Positions 1 to 11,903 of a stretch of DNA of 64,000 nt are shown here, in pieces (the stretch's first letter is position 1; every line of letters starts with the position of its first letter). This DNA is from Amylostereum areolatum. Taxonomy: Eukaryota; Basidiomycota; Agaricomycetes; Russulales; Stereaceae. Below the pieces are notes generated by a model that ran no database searches, was not told the origin of the DNA, and was given only the letters and a program-made list of their open reading frames with translations. The stretch covers positions 682,001 to 746,000 of the forward strand of contig SAXG01000018.1 of assembly GCA_012932865.1 (NCBI GenBank). The letters are read 5' to 3'. A program made the translations under genes and the position numbers.

Positions 1-535
1 CCACCACAAAACATACCGACATGGAGGCTACGCCCAGAGTGCATGCCTTTCAAACTTCAAAGGGCGTTGCACGCACGAAGCGACCGTCTCGATTATCAAG
101 GCGGGAGCTTGCAGAATAAACGAGTGCATGTGAATGATATCCTTGGATTCGAGATGAGGTCAGACCAGGTCAGAGCACGAGATGGCGTAAAGGACAATCT
201 GAGGCCCAAACGAGTCAGTGGTGGCCTCCGGCAAACCCCGAAATCTCCGTTCAAACTTCAAAAGTGTGGTCACTGGTGACCGGTGACCGGTGAGTCTGCG
301 GTGACCATGCTTGCAGTTACGACCAGCGAATTGAAGTCAGCTCATATGAAGATAGATAGTATAATACATCTAAGATGGGTCGATGATAGATGCAGCCGTT
401 GCGAAAATGTCTAGTCACTCCATCAAGACCTCCCAGATAAACACACAAGAAACATCGTATCTTTCGCCTCGACCCGGACCAAGGCCAGATCCTCTGGGAA
501 CACGTTTATTACTTCTCTGCGAGGTTCAGTAGAAT
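1..535. other. intergenic, no gene recognised
   Basis: Downstream flank of the first BTB gene. Only short unconserved reading frames occur. There is a short direct duplication 'gaccggtgaccggtga' near 278-293. I see no RNA gene or transposon end. Confidence 0.5.
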
Positions 536-2186
536 CTATCCCACGAGAAAATGCCCTCCCCCTTTTCTGCCATCCACGACGTGACTTGAGTTAACGAAAG
601 CTTCATCGTGGAGATCCACACTGCTTCCAGAGCGGGACGTCGCCACTGTCACTGCCATGCAACTCCAGTCTTCTGCGTCCGCTTCGCAGCGTGGGGGACT
701 CGTGACGCTTTCCCTCCTCAATGCACTTGCATATGGGAAGGTTGATCTACGTAGGACCGACGTCGACGTGGGCCATTGACTTGAAGTCGGTGTTGTATTC
801 GCCGATTGAAGCGGAAATCTCCGAGATGCGTCAAAGGACTTTGACCTTGGGACTTTGACTCTGGGTGGAGTTTGAGAACCAACGTTTGAAGGCATCGTGA
901 AGAGATCACATCCTATTTGGCTCTCCGAGTCTGTCGTCTCAATGGTTGTTTTGGGGTCGTCGCACGGGGATACCGTGCGGGGACCACATGATGATGCGGG
1001 TGTGAGGGTCTTGCCTACGAGAGGCAGGTCGATGGCTGGCTCTGATTCCCTAACTTCGATGATGAACGCGATGTCCTCGGCGTCCATCTGGCGTATCTCA
1101 TCCGCACGGAGGGTCGCCTTGCGAGAGCAGAGACCCACGAGGGCTAGCCTGACCCAGTGGTCCACGCCGTACCTGCGGGCAAGGAGAAGGCGCCGAAAGG
1201 GAAGCGTCTCAAGAAGATGGTGCAGGCGACGTATGGAAAGGGTGCGAATGGATGCCCAGGACCACATAGTGGAGAGCTTGAGCACTGCCGACCATTCTTC
1301 GATCTCCGTCAAGGTGTCGGCGCCGAAATCGCTAAAAGCAGCCCGTCAGCGTGGGGTCGAAGAGTCAGATCAAGGACGACGTACGGAGGAAACAATATTT
1401 TCAGAAAGTCCTCGAATTCATCCACAGTAATTCCGTCCAAGTATACCCTGGGCTCGGGGGCGCCAACGTCCGCAAGGTCTGGTGGGAGCGCTCATATCTT
1501 CTTTGCGTTATGATCGACAAAATACGGCAGCTCTCCAGCGCGTCGTCTAAACTCCCACCCCAGTGGAAGACGGATCGTGCCCGTGCTCGGGGAGGTCTCT
1601 TGATCTTTCGGAGTATTCGCGGCGGCTGCATCGAGCGCCTGGGCAATGCGTGTGGCAAACCACGGCGAGTCTCGTGTGAAGAAGTAGGTTGGTATGTTTT
1701 CGTACAACGTGTCTTCGACCTGCCACCAATGCGGGTCACACAGGTCAGAAAGGGCGTGTCGATCGAAATGAAGAGAGAACGCACGAGGAAGGACACGCGC
1801 TTGTCGCAAGGCATGAACCACCTTCGTCTATTAATTACCGCATCATCTGGACCTGCTGGCTTTGATGAGGCGTCTGCCCTCGAGATCTTGCCGAATATGC
1901 TCGACTCTGACATACTTTTTGCCTCCGGGAACGACGCAGAAAGTGGTGAAAGATCATCGTCTGTGACTGATTCAAACGATGGTGTTGAGGTGTCGCTGAA
2001 AGTGCTATACGACAGCAAAGGGGATTGTTCGAGGCCCTGAGTCCAGCGCCTGATGTTGGGAGGCATTTGCATATAACTCCGAGGTTCAAGCTTCAAGCTT
2101 CGAAGCTTGGCGAGACCAGAATAACCTGGTGCAGAACGTGGGGACCACGATGACGGGGAAGGAGAGCGAGCGAAGAACGGATCCAA
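536..2186 (-). CDS. BTB/POZ protein with a truncated WW motif
   Basis: The model is complement(join(536..1331,1385..1447,1526..1719,1785..2186)), 484 aa, with all splice phases consistent. The BTB fold is read as CDKRVSFLV (end of exon 1), VEDTLYENIPTYFFTRDSPWF (start of exon 2), VYLDGITVDEFEDFLKILFP (exon 3), then TEIEEWSAVLKLSTMW and the typical fungal BACK-like helices (exon 4). Between BTB helices, at about residue 185, LPLGWE begins a WW-like motif. Its second half (YFVDHNAKK, then an in-frame TGA at 1492-1494) lies inside intron 1448-1525 and is removed by splicing. The Ser-rich C-terminus has no recognised domain. Tandem paralog of the next gene, same strand and related exon layout. 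BTB proteins usually dimerise or act as CUL3 adaptors; the role here is unknown. Either a functional gene that lost its WW half or an early pseudogene. Confidence 0.72.
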
Positions 2187-2524
2187 CGATAAAAACCTTA
2201 TACACCTTCAGCGTCTCTTACCGAAATGGAAGACAAATATTCTCATGGTCAGGCGTAAAATGATTGACTGATTGAGACCGTTTCTCCCCCTCTCGATATT
2301 AGTGTGGTATAGTAAGCTAGGATCAAGAAATCGGATACACCTCACAAGGAACAACTGGGTTTATCAACATGCACCGACAAGACCAACGCACGATTGAATG
2401 TCCTAGTTCATGCAAATAAGATACTATCGAAACCATCGAGTTGTTAGCCTCTATGAAAGACACCGTATAAGTTCTAGACTCACCTTCAAACCGCATTGTA
2501 CGCAAAACTGATCTAGCCCCCTCC
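2187..2524. other. intergenic between tandem BTB genes
   Basis: A 338-bp spacer holding the 5' flank of one BTB gene and the 3' flank of the other. AT-richer than its flanks. No further feature seen. Confidence 0.5.
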
Positions 2525-4442
2525 TTACAACTTCCTCGTCATCTTCTTCTTGTTGGACTTTTTCTTCTTGAAAGGGGGAGAGACAGCAGAAGTAGCGGTG
2601 GCGAACCCGCTATCCTCGCTGTCCGACCTCACATCGTTGGCCATCTTCTCTACCGCCAAGGGACGTGCAACTGCGCCCGCGGCTCCCTGGCCGTTGACGC
2701 GCTTCATCTCTGGGCTGAGGTCAGACTTCTCAACAGGGTTCGCAATCGATGCTGTTCCCGAGCGGCGGCGGCCAAGCATAGGCGTGTCCAACTTCCCGCC
2801 GTTGAAAAACGATCCCAACCCGGTACGAGGCTCGGCTGCGGCGGCGGAGCTGAGGAAACGATCGAAGATGGAAGTGCGGTGGGTGTGCGTGGAAGAGGCA
2901 GAGGGTTCACGGGTGACGCCGGAACCGGCGAGGGGAGGAGAGGTTGACCGAACCGGCGTGGCTAGAGGAGATGCCTCAGCGGGAGCAGGAGTCGATGGCT
3001 GAGCGCTAACAGAGGACGAGTCCTCGGTCGTCGCTTCACCATTGTGGGAGAGAAAGGATTTTTCCACCACTGGTTCGACCTCCTTGGAAGGAGGGTCCAG
3101 CAGCGGAGCCTGGAAAGGCTCAGGTTCGGCCACAATTGACGACCGCAAACTTTCTTGGATAGGGGCAGCGTGCTCGTCTTCGACCGGAGGGAGGGCGACA
3201 TCCACGACAGCTTCGGGAGTAAGGGGAAGGACCTCCATCTCGGGCGTTGGGGAAGGCAATTCGGCTTGTGATACCACAGGTGATGGCTCGGGTGATGCCG
3301 CGACGGGCGTGGATGGAGCAACGGAATGTGTAGCCCCGTTCGTGTGGAGAGGCTCTTCGAGTTCATCGACCTGCTTGGGGGCGAAGTTGTCTTCCTGCTC
3401 TGTTGGTGTCACGGGACGTTCCAGCTCCCCGACATCTGACATCTTGGGGGACCTTGGGGGCTCTGTCTGGACGTCCAATGTCTCTTCCGCTTGTTCAGAG
3501 CTTTGGTGACAGTCCTCGGACGGGGGAGTACCCCGGGCGACGGCGGCCTCGTCGAGGAGGGCACACAGCCTAGTCACTTCGAACTCGATCATGTCCGGGA
3601 CGAGCTCGCCCTTGGTCGTCGCCCTGACGTTGTCCTTGACCTCGATGACCAACGCGACGTCTTCAGCATCCATCTTGCGGATCTCATCCGAACGGAGGGT
3701 CGCCGGACGTTCGCAGAGCTGAACGAGGGCCGGGCGGACCCACTCGGCGACGCCGTGGGCGCGTGCCAGGAGCAGACGCTCGAACGGGAGGTGATCGAGG
3801 AGAGGGTCGAGGTTCCGGATGGCCAGCGTGCGGATTGAATAGAAGGACCACATGGTGGCCAGCTTAAGGACGGCGGACCAGTCTTGCAGGGTTGTGATGT
3901 CGCCGACATCGAAGTCGCTGAGGAAGGTAAACCAATGGTCAGATGCGTAACATGCAGTGATAGGCAGGCGGACTTACGAAGGATACAGGATGGAAAGGAA
4001 CGCGTCGAACTCGTTGGGCGAAACGTGCTCGAGGGCGACCGTACGATTGACGGGAAGACGATCTTGGAAGCGGGTTCCGGCAGGTGGCGTCCACGTTGTT
4101 TTCTTCATGGTGTGATCAACGTAAAATGGCCTTCCGCGCAGGGTGTGGCAGAGCTCCCAGCCCGAGGGCAGCTGGTCGGCGTGAGGCTCGGCAAAGCGAG
4201 CACGGAACCAAGCCGAGTCGCGCTCGAAGAAGTAGCTGTGAACAGTATACGAGACCCCGTCGACCTTTCATGACACAATGAGATAAACAAAATGCACGTA
4301 GACTGGTACAACACACCAAGAATACGACTTTCTCGTCGTCAAACGTGAACTTCTCGCGCTTGGCGGCAGGTGGTGTACCGAGTGCTTTGGGCTTAGCAGG
4401 GTGAGCCTGTGGGACGGCAGAGAAAGAGGGGAGAACGTCCAT
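2525..4442 (-). CDS. BTB/POZ protein with a nested WW domain
   Basis: The model is complement(join(2525..3917,3978..4264,4317..4442)), 601 aa, introns 60 and 52 bp, phases consistent. BTB strands read FTFDDEKVVFL then VDGVSYTVHSYFFERDSAWF. At about residues 74-104 comes a near-consensus WW domain: LPSGWE, then RGRPFYVDH, then TTWTPP, with both signature Trp and the YVDH turn. The BTB fold then resumes (EHVSPNEFDAFLSILYPS, DWSAVLKLATMWSF) with a BACK-like region of conserved MDAEDVALVIEV. The C-terminal ~300 residues are acidic and Pro/Ser-rich, ending in a Lys-rich tail FKKKKSNKKKM like that of the long BTB gene at 31.7 kb. WW domains bind Pro-rich ligands, so a ligand-binding BTB adaptor is an inference. 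The start was chosen at the last Met before the BTB core; an in-frame Met at 4562 is an alternative. Confidence 0.82.
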
Positions 4443-6005
4443 GAGGGTAGAGGAGAATGTAGAGTTGCTGGATAGGTAGCTGTCGAAGGGAGAGATCTTG
4501 AGATGTGGGTCCCAGTGGTCTCGTCCAAAGACACGACAGCTGCACTTTTGTACTTGGGTCAACTAAGGCCTCGTGTCGTTCATCCGATATGTGACACAAA
4601 AACTCCGGCTGGAGACTGGCGAAGAACATGAGGACATGCACGAGGGGACTGGTAGGAAGACCTTGCCTTTGCTTACGCGCTGAGTGCCAGCAGCAAGTCG
4701 TGTGGCACGATCTCCAGGTTCCTATCACATCGCCAGCTAAGGCTTGAAAAAACGTGGTCTCGACGGTTCATCACGTTATACGAGTTTAGGCAAGCCGGAA
4801 ATAAGACGACATGCCAACTCAAGTGTTGCATTGAGCCCGGCTGAGAGAGGAATGAAGGAAATTGTCTGGAAAATGTCGTGGACAACGTTACACGAGGTTA
4901 ACGTTAATAACTTACACGAGCCTCGAGGAATTCGAACGTCCGAAAGAGGGCAGGGCGTGGGAATGAATGGAACGATCACATGATCGTCTGGACTGGAAAG
5001 CGGAAGACATACACCACCGCGGGCGGAAGTCCATTTTTTCGGAGTCGAAATGCATTCGAAACGAGCGACGAAAGTACAAATACTAATCGTGTTTTTACCT
5101 GGACAAAACACATTCCAAACATGTCCTTTCAGGCACATGTTCCTGCCTCATGTACCCTTCCAAAACTAGAAATTTCCGCCACGAGCAGTGATTGATCTGA
5201 AATTAGAAGCTTCGGGGCAATTTTTGGCGGATCTTTTCCTAATTGAAACTGATTCTCCTTGGGGAACCGGTTTCTAACTGCTTAATTTAGGGAGAATATG
5301 GTCCTAAAAGGTTTTATTTCGAACTCATAGCTGCCCATGGCGGAAACCTCAAGTTTTAGGAGGGTACACGAGGCAGGAACATGTGCCTGAAAGGACATGT
5401 TTGGAATGTGTTTTGTCCAGGTAAAAACACGATTGGTATTTGTACTTTCGTCGCCCGTTTCGAATACGTTTCGACTCCGAAAAAATGGACTTCTGCCCGC
5501 GGTGCACTGATACAGACCTGTTTCGACGCTTTCCGCAGCTCCGAACGGTCTTACGGTCGTGAGCCTGTTGAGCCAGGATTTTGCGGACAGGGTGTCGGGC
5601 CTGATAAATGCCGCAATGCTAAATGTAGGCGAGCTCGTGAGCAAGGGGGTTGTAATCGACGATGGCATGGGCAGGGTGTTGACGGGCACTTTTCGGTCGA
5701 GTGTTGTATCTCAGGTTCGCTGAACTGGTGCGGCGGTAGTTTCAAATCCACAGTGAACGGGAAGTCGAACCCCCGAACCCTACCCACAACAGGCTAGCCC
5801 AGCGGGAGCCTCCTTTAAACTCCACGCCCTCAAAAATAATCCGTTACCAAGTTCCACCCGTCGAGGAGGGGCGGTAAGGTGCAAGAGAGGGAGGACATCG
5901 CTGGGATGGCACGGGCGTGTGGGTCAAAATTCAATGCATTTTTTTTTGTTGAAACCGAGTGCTGGAATACACGGAGTGTTTCAAAGGTAGTAGGAATCTT
6001 CGACT
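4443..6005. other. intergenic with foldback repeat
   Basis: No coding gene recognised between the BTB gene and the GH28 gene. The stretch is dominated by the 490-bp inverted repeat listed separately. Its two arms yield similar peptides on opposite strands, an effect of the repeat rather than coding. The stretch also holds the GH28 3' flank. Confidence 0.5.
5015..5504. repeat. 490-bp foldback inverted repeat
   Basis: Left arm 5015-5203 is an imperfect reverse complement of right arm 5316-5504. Both arms are 189 bp, around a 112-bp loop. The outer ends match as caccgcggg / cccgcggtg, and long matched blocks include the tract around 'ggacaaaacacattccaaac'. No transposase is present. It could be a MITE-like foldback element or an inverted duplication. 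No clear target-site duplication found. Confidence 0.75.
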
Positions 6006-7740
6006 TCAGGTGGTAGCACATGTCCCGAACAAAGACGCGGAACTGCCTGTCACGTTGACGTTCTGGCAAGTGTAAGTTGCATCTCCTTCGTCTGCGGGTG
6101 GGCTTATAGGTCGAAGTATCAGATCGTTTGTATGCTATAACAAGGGAGAGGACGGACAAGAGATCGATATCGTTCACATTGATGTTGCTGCAACGGCCAT
6201 CTGGGGAGCACGACAAAGAAGCGACCACAGAGTCCTCTGATCCTGATGAAGTTCCGGAGATACTATACGTTGTGCGTCAGTCGTCCGTGCACGTCCACAC
6301 ACTGTGAAGGCACCCACTCGTTGAAGAAGATATCTTGGATGAGAGTATTCGACGGGAATTCAGAACATTCGTCCGCGTCCGTCATGTAACACTACATCAC
6401 GTCGCCGCTGTGAGTGCGAGAATACTTCCATAACCAAAAGCGCACATACCTGGTCGATGATGAGCGGGTTGTCGACGCTCGACTCGACGAAGTGCTCGAA
6501 CGTGATGTTCTGGACGATCCCGCTGCCAACGTTCTCTCCTGCCCAACACTTGATGCGGGCACCATTTGCCGCGTTGCTCATAGTGACATTTGTGGAGAGG
6601 ACATTCCGAACGATGTCAAACACTCCAGCGAATTGGCCGAGTGAGCCAACAGAGATCCCGCTGGTGGTAGTATTGATCGTCAGCGGCGGCAGGTTGTGGA
6701 GGAGACGGCAGACATACTGTGAACCAGTGCATTGGAGGTTTGCCACAAGGATGTTCGTCGAATCTATCCATACCTGGTCAGCTGCACGGCTAGCCGCGCA
6801 ACCCTAGAAACGCACTGGGCTTGAACGAAACACAATCATCCCCGTTATTGATAACCGAGTTTTGGATCACGACGTTGTCGCTTCGGTATATATCCCAACC
6901 GTCCGTGTTCTTCGCGCCATTGTCCGAGGTCGAGACGGCGTTGATTGTGATGTTGTCGTAGGTCACGTCTTGACTTTGCCATACCTTCGCGGGAGGGTCA
7001 GATCAAGAGCTAAGGGGATGGAGGGGTAACGTACAAGATTTTGCCATTCCGGTCCGTTTATTTCGTTGATGTCGCGGATAGTAACGTTCGTGCCATCGAA
7101 AACAGTGAGGATGATAGGCCGGATGAGCGTGCTATTGTCTGCACTGGAGTCCATGGTTCAGCCAAGAAAAACAAAACTCGGAGGACAAGGACGTACAATC
7201 GGTCGTACCAAGCCTGGGTACACTACTCGTGAGTGCATGGGAGAGAAAAAGGTAGGGTTGACGTACCTGTCCCGAACCGTCAAGTGTGCCCCCGCCGTCG
7301 ACGAGGATATTCTGTCCCCCGAGAAGCCAGAAGGTAGATTGGTCCTGAAAGTCGAGGAAGAAAGCATTCTGAATAGCCATAAAGTACAATTAGCACATGC
7401 TAGAGAGTGACAAACCGGCAGGTTTCACTCACACTGATCCAGTAGGTAAGGTCATCGGTAAACTTGATCGTTCCCTGCACCGACTATCCTCCGCTCAACG
7501 TCAACGCATACGAAAGCATGGGTGGATTAAACTCACAATATGCTTGTTCGTAACACCGGTCATATTGAGCCGTGTTCCAATGCTGATCATCGTGTCGCTT
7601 GGGATGACTACCGTGTCGCAAGTCTGCATCGCGTCGAGGAACGCAGGCGCGTCATCCCCGCCGCTCGCGGCCATCGTGCACGACTGTGTCCATGCAACAC
7701 GCGCCAGAGCCAGCCAGGATAAAATTCTCCACCGAGCCAT
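6006..7740 (-). CDS. secreted GH28 polygalacturonase-type pectinase
   Basis: Eleven exons join in frame: complement(join(6006..6102,6158..6262,6318..6391,6450..6660,6718..6763,6816..6984,7035..7143,7197..7213,7267..7368,7433..7474,7537..7740)), 391 aa, the expected GH28 length. The N-terminus ([20 protein letters not shown]) is a signal peptide, so the enzyme is secreted. GH28 landmarks appear in order: [25 protein letters not shown] (catalytic Asp pair), [11 protein letters not shown] (the His motif, restored only by splicing at 6660/6718) and RIKCW. Family knowledge: hydrolysis of alpha-1,4-galacturonan backbones in plant pectin; the IRPI/NTDGWD context and many introns look closest to basidiomycete exo-polygalacturonases. 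RIKCW differs from the common RIKTW/RIKTY. A TATA-like box lies about 46 bp upstream of the ATG. Exo versus endo, or rhamnogalacturonase, cannot be settled from sequence alone. Confidence 0.9.
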
Positions 7741-7785
7741 TGTCCGAGAAGTGTAGAGTAATGGTCCTTGTCCCGCAGGTGGCCG

Positions 7786-7794
7786 CTTATATAT
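7786..7794 (-). promoter_or_regulatory. TATA-like box of GH28 gene
   Basis: On the minus strand the sequence reads ATATATAAG, 46 bp upstream of the GH28 start codon. It is an isolated TATA-type element at a plausible distance for a short-leader inducible fungal gene. Not experimentally supported. Confidence 0.45.
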
Positions 7795-10486
7795 GACGGT
7801 GGGCGTTGAAGTAAGATCCTAAAAACAAACGGGCGGTCCGCATGTAAGGAGGGCTCGTGGTCGTGCGCGGACCGTCGAGGATGGTGGACAAAGCACGCGC
7901 AGATGCATGTGCATCTGCTGGAATGGCCTGGGAATGACGGATCTGAGAGTGCGTGTGTCGAAGTCGAGAGTCGATGCTGGCCGAAGTCAGTTGACCTGCT
8001 GCGTCATTTGGGGGTTTTCGGCACATGAACACGGATGGGAGTAAGCTCGGAGGTTTCCCTTACGCTCACTGCGAGCGTGGAGACGACCATTCCCGATGTC
8101 TGGTACGGTTGCAAGAAAGCAACCAACGCCGTTGTACTCCCTTGTAGTTGTGGTGGAAAAGAAGGAGAGTCGGACCTAGTCGGACGCGTGCTTATGTAAA
8201 TCATTATGACAAGTTATTGTCGAGATGCCGACTTCACACAGCCAGACCTGTCTTTCTTCCCCGCTTCTATATAGTAGATCCAGTCAGCCATCCAACGCTT
8301 ACCGCCCTTTTTGTTCAACATATTATACTTATAACTGACATCTTGGTTTGGGAGAACTCTCGGCTTCCTCGCCAGAAGGAAAGAGGTCACATGATCGTGT
8401 GGCGGCAAGACGCGTCGGTCTTCTGACTCTAGATCTTTTCCATCTGACCACTAACAAGATGACTCCTTCTATGGGTTTAATTCAAGGATACGGCGAGCTC
8501 CGCATGCGAGCTCCAGCGCGGAGATTCGGGAAGTCGTATTGGGACCTTTGTATAGAGAGTATTTACAACCGCCCCACGACAGTTACACCAACGCTCCACG
8601 GCGGTTACCCCAACGCTCCATCACCTACAATCTCATTCCGGATCTCAGTCGGCCAACCGTGACTGGGGGGTCACCGACCGTTACGTCCCGGCAAATTGCG
8701 AGTGCCGTGCCAGCCTGATCTGAACGATCTGAACGTTCAACGTGACATATCTGTCACAGCGATGGGCCCGGCGCGCTGCCAGCGGCCCCACCACCGATGT
8801 CCCTAAGCTCCATCATCGCTACTCCAGAGCTCCACGCCGTCGGGCGAAAACCTGGTTGTAAATACTCGCTTATGTGCCTTCTCCATATGTTTGCCGGGGT
8901 CTTATTGACGGAGAAATCATAGTCAGACACCCACGCGCGCCGCGTCGCCATCACTCGAAGAAGCACTGACCGTCCACTTCCCTCCTTTCCCAGGTCACTC
9001 GACGCTTTCTCTTCCCTTGACATCTCTATGCCTGGGTACAGCATCCTGCTGGACGCACTTGCCGACCATTTCCTGTTCGGGGACGTCTCAGTTGCAGTCT
9101 ACCTTGAAGGATCGGCTTGTCGAAGTCTACTGCAGGTCAGTTCAGCACAGTCGTTCCATACACATTGTGGGCTAATTTTCCCGGGCCTTTTAGACACTGC
9201 GCAGGGCATCTCTTAACATCACCCCGACCAATCGACTCATCTGTGGCTCGTTCACCGTGGCTCGTTCACCGTGGCCACCGCGAACCTAAGGACAAACCAC
9301 GCCCCATATCTGCCAACATGAACGATTGACCAGACGATCGATAATTCTAGGACCTCGTCAGGCGTTCAATTGATCTCTAAAAACAGGTACGTTGTCTCTT
9401 CCCATCCTTTGAGAGGGCCGTGGATTTTTATTTTGCTCGCTTATAGCGCGATCATGGCTAACATGTCTCTGCAACCCGCCCTACCCACCCAAGATGAGGG
9501 TCGCCTCGTAATTCTCGTCCAAACTGAAAATCAATGTATCGATATCCCACACATCTGTGCATCCATCGACTCGACATTGGGCCTTACTGCAGTCACCACC
9601 AACGCCTCGCTGGCGAGCTCAGTGGACATTTACTATCCGGAGCTCGCACGAATGCCTGTGGAGGACTCGGCAGGTTGGTGCCGAACCCGGGCGATCAGGA
9701 TCATCCAGAGGAGCAGCGGAAGCATGAAGGGCTCGGTGGCGTGGGGCCTGTCATCGACGAGGCCAGGTCGAGAATCGGTGGATGCGAGGACTCGGACGAA
9801 TGAGCGTGCTCGACTGGTACTTTGAAATTTTGAACCCTCAGGCTTAAGCCATGGTGCATCGAACCTCAGGCGGCATGCTGGCTTGGGTGCGTTTCTTTAT
9901 TCACCTTTCACTCGTTTTCACTAATATATACTATACTTATAGCCTAGCTTCTCAACTTCCTGTGGAAGACTCATTAGTACTATCGCTCCTCCCCAGAAGG
10001 CGCACGCCCTACACACTTATCGCCGGTGGTTGGAATCTTGTGACCCCTGCACCCGTGGAACATTGATTTAAGGCGCAGCTCATCATATTGCGAGCTATCG
10101 CGGCATGGCTACAGTGGGGACCTACAATGCACGTTTCAGCAAGGCCCATGGCAGTCGCCGCTACAAGTGCAGTTCTGTACGAGTTTTGCAGGTTTATGCT
10201 TATGTACTCGACATATCAGTATGCCTTCCTTCGACAAACTGCACATCTGCCACTGTCTGAGTGTCTCACATATCTCAACCTCCCGGCGTCAAAACATTGA
10301 AGACGAGTCAAAACCAGCTGCGCGAGCACGCGGTCGCCTCCGAAGCGACGCCGTGACCATCCAAATACGGAAATAAATCCCGAAAAAGAGCGCGCAGTCC
10401 CGGCGTCTGGTCAGGGGCTGCGGTGGTCCTGGACCCATCCGCGCCGCTCGAACCTGACCTCGTTCCTCGTCCCGAACATAAAAATG
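7795..10486. other. 2.7-kb stretch without a convincing gene
   Basis: Reading frames of up to about 150 codons (for example 9370-9825 plus) show no recognisable motif and cannot be joined to conserved exons. A small tandem duplication 'gtggctcgttcacc' lies near 9242-9272. The right end (about 10400-10486) is probably the original promoter of the gene now at 18581, cut off by the retrotransposon. Confidence 0.45.
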
Positions 10487-10701
10487 AATCTATGGACTTG
10501 CCTCACTCGGTCTCACCCATGACAGAGCGGGAACACCCAGCGCAACACAACACATGATCATTGAGCATGAAAGGGAGAACACCTAAGTAGAAACAGGATG
10601 ACATGGAGCAGAATGATGGTATCAGAACAATGGGCGAGGATCCGCGCAGCGGATCCACCGGCACCAAACAACACTAGCATAGGCGAACGGGCATCCGCGA
10701 T
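10487..10701. repeat. split direct repeat A, outer copy
   Basis: Matches 12049-12263 without a visible difference, then diverges. It starts at the left boundary of the retrotransposon (aatctatgg). Confidence 0.9.
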
Positions 10702-11065
10702 GGGTGGGCTGGGCTACTCAAGGGAGCGGAGGGTGGGATACCCTGCCCAGTGTCGCGCCCGTTCACTGGTGGGGATGTTTGGGCCCTAGACGCAGGAGGA
10801 AAGGAAGAAAGGAGGAAAGGAGGAAAGGAAGAAAGGAAGAAGGAAGAAGGCAACCAATACTAACATGTCAAGGAAAGGCTGGCATGAAGGGAAAAGGAAA
10901 AGGGAAGGTTCTATCTTGGGATGCTCGCCGCCGATGGCTGCTTGGAGGGTGAGCGAGGAAAGTGGAGCTACAATTATGGTCAATTGGCCTGCATGGTGAA
11001 TCATGACATGGGTGCTGACATACAAAAGGAGGGGGGTCAGGTTTGGAGCGCAGAGCATGGACTGC

Positions 11066-11710
11066 TCAGCTCTCCCATCCACCCATAGGAATGGCCCACA
11101 GGTCAAGCGGCACCTGGACTCCTTCCCCAACTGCAGCATCGATGTGGAGGCAGTGGCCGCCTGAAACTTCCTCCTCCTCAACCTCCCCCTGTGCTCCTGG
11201 CGGTCCCTGTGCGAACCCTTCGCACGAGATGGCTTGTGCGAGCCAAGAGAGACAGGCGCTAAAGGGCGTGCGTGCCCACCTATATGGGACGCAGAGGTGG
11301 AACTTCTCTACACCACCGACAACCCAGAACTGGATGTGTGTGCGGCCAACAACTTCTACCTGCATGAGGCAACCCGCTTTGTTAGGGTGGAGAGGCGCCA
11401 CGCCTGGCTGGCCTATGCTGTCCCAATGTAGCTCCACCCAGACGCCTAGGCCTAGCCGCTGCGCTGGGGCGCAGCAGGCTGCCCAGACTGTGCTGCTACC
11501 ACCATCAAGGGATCCGCGTGTTATAGGCTCTGCATGTACCTTGATGGCAGGGAAAGGGAAAACTGGGGGAGCGGCAGTGGGCATCGCATGGGATTGCACA
11601 AGCGCGTGCACGTCGTAGGGGGAAACCTCATAGATGGTGGTGAGAGAAGGGGGAAGGGAGACATCTGAGAGGGACGGGCTCTCCATAGCAGTGAAAGAAG
11701 ACATGGGCAT
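11066..11710 (-). CDS. accessory ORF in retrotransposon spacer
   Basis: A 214-codon ORF on the element's coding strand, between repeats B1 and outer A, where split-repeat elements do not carry the RT/YR genes. A TATATATATATA stretch (about 11801-11813) lies about 95 bp upstream of its first Met. The protein is rich in W, H, C and G, with an acidic EVEEEEV stretch near the end. No family recognised. It may be an element-specific accessory gene, a captured fragment, or chance. A 191-codon ORF overlaps it on the plus strand, so coding is not proven. Confidence 0.35.
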   Translation of the reverse strand: MPMSSFTAMESPSLSDVSLPPSLTTIYEVSPYDVHALVQSHAMPTAAPPVFPFPAIKVHAEPITRGSLDGGSSTVWAACCAPAQRLGLGVWVELHWDSIGQPGVAPLHPNKAGCLMQVEVVGRTHIQFWVVGGVEKFHLCVPYRWARTPFSACLSWLAQAISCEGFAQGPPGAQGEVEEEEVSGGHCLHIDAAVGEGVQVPLDLWAIPMGGWES

Positions 11711-11903
11711 GCTGTTTGAGATAGGGAGAGAAGATGTGGGTGTATGGGCGCTGTCACAGAGGCAAAGAAAAATGGCAGGGACAGTGGTTAGGATGAACTC
11801 TCATATATATATATACGCCTGGCAGAACTTGGCCCAGAGGCGCCTGAAGAAACGGCAATCAGGGGGTGGGAGACGTGCCGGCACAGCCGGCGTCTGGGCG
11901 GGC

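Noticed and set aside
1492..1494. TGA in the WW motif read as Trp or recoded
   Set aside because: The stop aligns with a Thr, not with the WW Trp, of the paralog, and a good GT-AG intron explains it without recoding.
4980..5689. Two ORFs encoding a similar FFRSRN...TWTKHIPNMSF peptide
   Set aside because: Produced on opposite strands by the inverted repeat; no start context or homology, so not called as genes.
9370..9825. 151-codon plus-strand ORF
   Set aside because: No motif, no splice-consistent extension, no paralog in the window.
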